Positions 62,690 to 64,000 of a stretch of DNA of 64,000 bases are shown here, piece by piece. The stretch is from Chloroflexota bacterium (GTDB lineage: Bacteria > Chloroflexota > Anaerolineae > Anaerolineales > UBA11579), in contig VRUJ01000014.1 in the NCBI GenBank assembly GCA_019456165.1, positions 1 to 64,000 on the forward strand, written 5' to 3'. The first letter of the stretch is position 1. Each line of letters begins with the position of its first letter. The notes below the pieces were generated by a model. It saw only the letters and a program-made list of their open reading frames with translations, did no database searches and was not told where the DNA came from. A program made the position numbers and the translations under genes.

Positions 62690-63175
62690 TTAATGTTCAT
62701 GATTGAGTGTATGCTGTGATGTGATCGTGTGGATTAGATCGCTCCTCTTGGGGGCGCAGTCTGGGCAGTAACCTTCAAAACACATGCACGTGTGACTGAA
62801 AGCAACCCCGTGCTCCCCGGCTAACTCGTCCTTAGCCTGGTTGATGCGCTTGGTTTGCATCTCGATGACCTTCCCACAGGTCAGGCAAGTGAAATGGTAG
62901 TGCTCGGCCTTGTCCACCTTCTCGTAGTATTCGCGTTTGTGGTCGCGCGCAAAATATAACTGCGAGACCAGATCGACATCCTTAAGTTTGTTGAGCGTGC
63001 GGTATACGGTAGCCAGACTGATGTAGGGGTCGTGGATGTTGGCTATCTGGCTGATAGTTTCCGCGTCCAGGTGGCGCTCGGCCTGCTCCAGGATCTGCAA
63101 CACGATCAGCCGCTGCGGGGTGGCGCGCAGACCGTGTTCGTTAAGCTGTTGGCGTAGATATTGCTTGGTTTGCAT
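62690..63175 (-). CDS. fur: Ferric uptake regulator Fur
   Basis: This 161-residue Fur-family repressor has an N-terminal winged helix (GLRATPQRLIVLQIL, ATVYRTLNKL), then the dimer domain with the metal ligands EHYHFTCLTCGKV and the C-terminal CxxC (CFEGYCPDC) structural zinc site. It heads an iron transporter operon and has a Fur-box-like palindrome at its own predicted start site, supporting an iron-sensing Fur over Zur or PerR. The C-terminal tail contains extra His residues. Confidence 0.93.
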   Translation of the reverse strand: MQTKQYLRQQLNEHGLRATPQRLIVLQILEQAERHLDAETISQIANIHDPYISLATVYRTLNKLKDVDLVSQLYFARDHKREYYEKVDKAEHYHFTCLTCGKVIEMQTKRINQAKDELAGEHGVAFSHTCMCFEGYCPDCAPKRSDLIHTITSQHTLNHEH

Positions 63176-63212
63176 GTTTTAACCCAATGCTTTCTCGTTG
63201 AGGCGTCAATGC

Positions 63213-63237
63213 CTAGTTGCAAATCATTCTCAACTAG
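63213..63237 (-). promoter_or_regulatory. Fur box at the fur operon start site
   Basis: An outer perfect inverted repeat CTAGTTG/CAACTAG encloses TGCAAATCATTCTCA. On the minus strand this reads TGAGAATGATTTGCA, a good match to the 7-1-7 Fur box TGATAATnATTATCA. It covers the predicted +1, so Fur would block transcription of its own operon when iron is plentiful. Confidence 0.75.
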
Positions 63238-63238
63238 A

Positions 63239-63267
63239 AGTATACCCCCAGCCAGCAAATTTTGCAA
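63239..63267 (-). promoter_or_regulatory. Promoter of the fur-iron operon
   Basis: Minus-strand TTGCAA is separated by 17 nt from TATACT. The predicted start near 63232 lies within the Fur box. Confidence 0.72.
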
Positions 63268-63323
63268 GGCTTTGTATTAAATTTCACTTATGGTGGGGAT
63301 GGGGAGAAATATATCTTATATGC

Positions 63324-63761
63324 TCAGTCAACTTTTGACGAGCCAATAATCCTGTTATCGCGTTCCCAGCGTTGGATGGCGGCTTGCAGCCACTTGTAGC
63401 GGTTTGCTTCGGGCATTCTATCGCTTTCGTAGGCAATTAGTCTTTCTACCACACCGTGATCTCCACCCACTTTGTTAAGTAGATCCTGGTACAAAGCAGC
63501 CTGGTTGAGCGCATCGCCAAAGACTTCTTCAGCCGAATACGGTTTGCCTGTGATTCGCCGCCATAAATCCCCAAGCTTATCCATGATCCCCTTTTGTGGG
63601 CTTGATGAGCTGCCGTGGTATTTATCTATTATTTCATCTTCCGGTTCATACAGATTGACCCCGCATTCTGGGCAGCGCGTTAGCTCAATAAAAACGTGCG
63701 CGCCGCAGTTGGCGCATTCAATTTCGTTTTCGCGGGGAGGGGGATCTATGCTAGTGGGCAT
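63324..63761 (-). CDS. Zinc-ribbon protein
   Basis: From the ATG at 63761 this is a protein of about 145 residues. An N-terminal zinc ribbon (ECANCGAHVFIELTRCPECG, two CxxC) is followed by a short linker and a helical domain (SAEEVFGDALNQAALYQDLL, then a Trp-rich AAIQRWERDNRIIGS end). I do not recognise the second domain. The track's TTG start lies inside a TATAAT box that ends 6 nt before this ATG, so the later start and a leaderless mRNA are preferred. It is transcribed toward fur but has no obvious link to it. Confidence 0.75.
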   Translation of the reverse strand: MPTSIDPPPRENEIECANCGAHVFIELTRCPECGVNLYEPEDEIIDKYHGSSSSPQKGIMDKLGDLWRRITGKPYSAEEVFGDALNQAALYQDLLNKVGGDHGVVERLIAYESDRMPEANRYKWLQAAIQRWERDNRIIGSSKVD

Positions 63762-63767
63762 GGGGGG

Positions 63768-63773
63768 ATTATA
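63768..63773 (-). promoter_or_regulatory. -10 box at leaderless spacing before the zinc-ribbon gene
   Basis: Minus-strand TATAAT is followed by CCCCCC and then ATG. No Shine-Dalgarno is possible in this context, and the predicted transcript starts at the ATG. No clear -35 is seen. Confidence 0.45.
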
Positions 63774-63816
63774 CAACTAATTTTAGGCATCTAATGTGTC
63801 ATAATTAGGATTTGGA

Positions 63817-64000
63817 TTAGTAGGAAATGGAATAAATCCCCGTCTTGCCATCATAATTCAGCTCAGTATTGGCAAGTATGTCGCGCCCTATCAAGCACTC
63901 AATTCCATTTAGATTTAGCGGTTGGACAATTGCTGAAATATCAAAATATTCCACCCCAACAAAGGTAAAACCCACTCTAAACACTGGGTGTTTTACTGGC
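63817..64000 (-). CDS. C-terminal end of a retropepsin-like aspartic protease (partial)
   Basis: The gene runs off the window's right edge, so only the last 60 codons are visible, ending at TAA (63817-63819). The reading frame gives VGFTFVGVEYFDISAIVQ, then CLIGRDILAN and a closing GIYSISY. The GRDIL element resembles the conserved C-terminal ILGRDxL of bacterial retropepsin-like (gag-asp type) proteases. The catalytic DTG would lie beyond the window, so the family call is tentative. Confidence 0.5.
   Translation of the reverse strand, partial: PVKHPVFRVGFTFVGVEYFDISAIVQPLNLNGIECLIGRDILANTELNYDGKTGIYSISY

Overview
This 64 kb window is a bacterial chromosome segment of moderate GC content. 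It most resembles a free-living member of the Chloroflexota, probably Anaerolineae. That placement is inferred from a large set of polytopic GT-C family genes, a Tad pilus locus with no secretin, a GldA/F/G-type ABC exporter followed by a DUF4340 protein, and a Fur/Fbp iron operon. I could not check it against 16S rRNA or a database. No rRNA, tRNA, CRISPR array, prophage or insertion sequence is visible.

Layout. 0-7.4 kb (mostly minus strand): an ECF sigma/anti-sigma pair, an FHA protein, DUF547 and DUF4173-like proteins, then uvrC, a lone receiver and a 50-residue membrane protein missing from the ORF track. 7.6-13.2 kb (plus): ABC exporter, DUF4340 protein and the primary sigma factor. 13.2-29.8 kb: ten large multi-pass GT-C-like membrane proteins and one methyltransferase, in two divergent operons. 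29.9-39.6 kb (plus): DegU/DegS-like two-component pair, Flp pilin (also missing from the track), cpaB, cpaE, cpaF, tadB, tadC, comF and hpf. 39.7-43.4 kb (minus): a small protein plus cyclic-nucleotide-binding protein, then folK, folB, a pteridine-reductase-like SDR, an Lgt homologue lacking catalytic residues, and a TlpA thioredoxin. 43.6-51.2 kb (plus): thioredoxin lipoprotein, then a seven-gene CsoR-controlled copper operon (csoR, two HMA chaperones, cytochrome c, methyltransferase, CopB and CopA ATPases). 51.4-57.8 kb (plus): a tandem pair of FHA-kinases that are damaged in complementary ways, a degenerate receiver-GGDEF protein, a haloalkane dehalogenase with no normal start codon, and pfkA split by a one-base frameshift. 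57.8-63.8 kb (minus): a hidden small transcription unit, phoU, and an autoregulated fur-futA-futB-futC iron operon, then a zinc-ribbon protein and the end of a protease-like gene.

Most interesting observations: (1) a 17-codon ORF at 57.9 kb with a consensus promoter, a perfect Shine-Dalgarno and two competing RNA hairpins, one of which masks the Shine-Dalgarno; (2) a degenerate signalling island in which neighbouring kinase, receiver and GGDEF domains have lost opposite key residues; (3) an Lgt-like membrane protein lacking the catalytic His/Arg, coupled to a TlpA thioredoxin; (4) five genes whose -10 boxes lie 6-7 nt before an ATG with no Shine-Dalgarno, suggesting leaderless mRNAs; (5) a copper operon with an almost perfect CsoR operator at its start site.

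Start codons were re-chosen from the track wherever a Shine-Dalgarno, promoter or family alignment favoured another site. All domain assignments come from reading motifs by eye.
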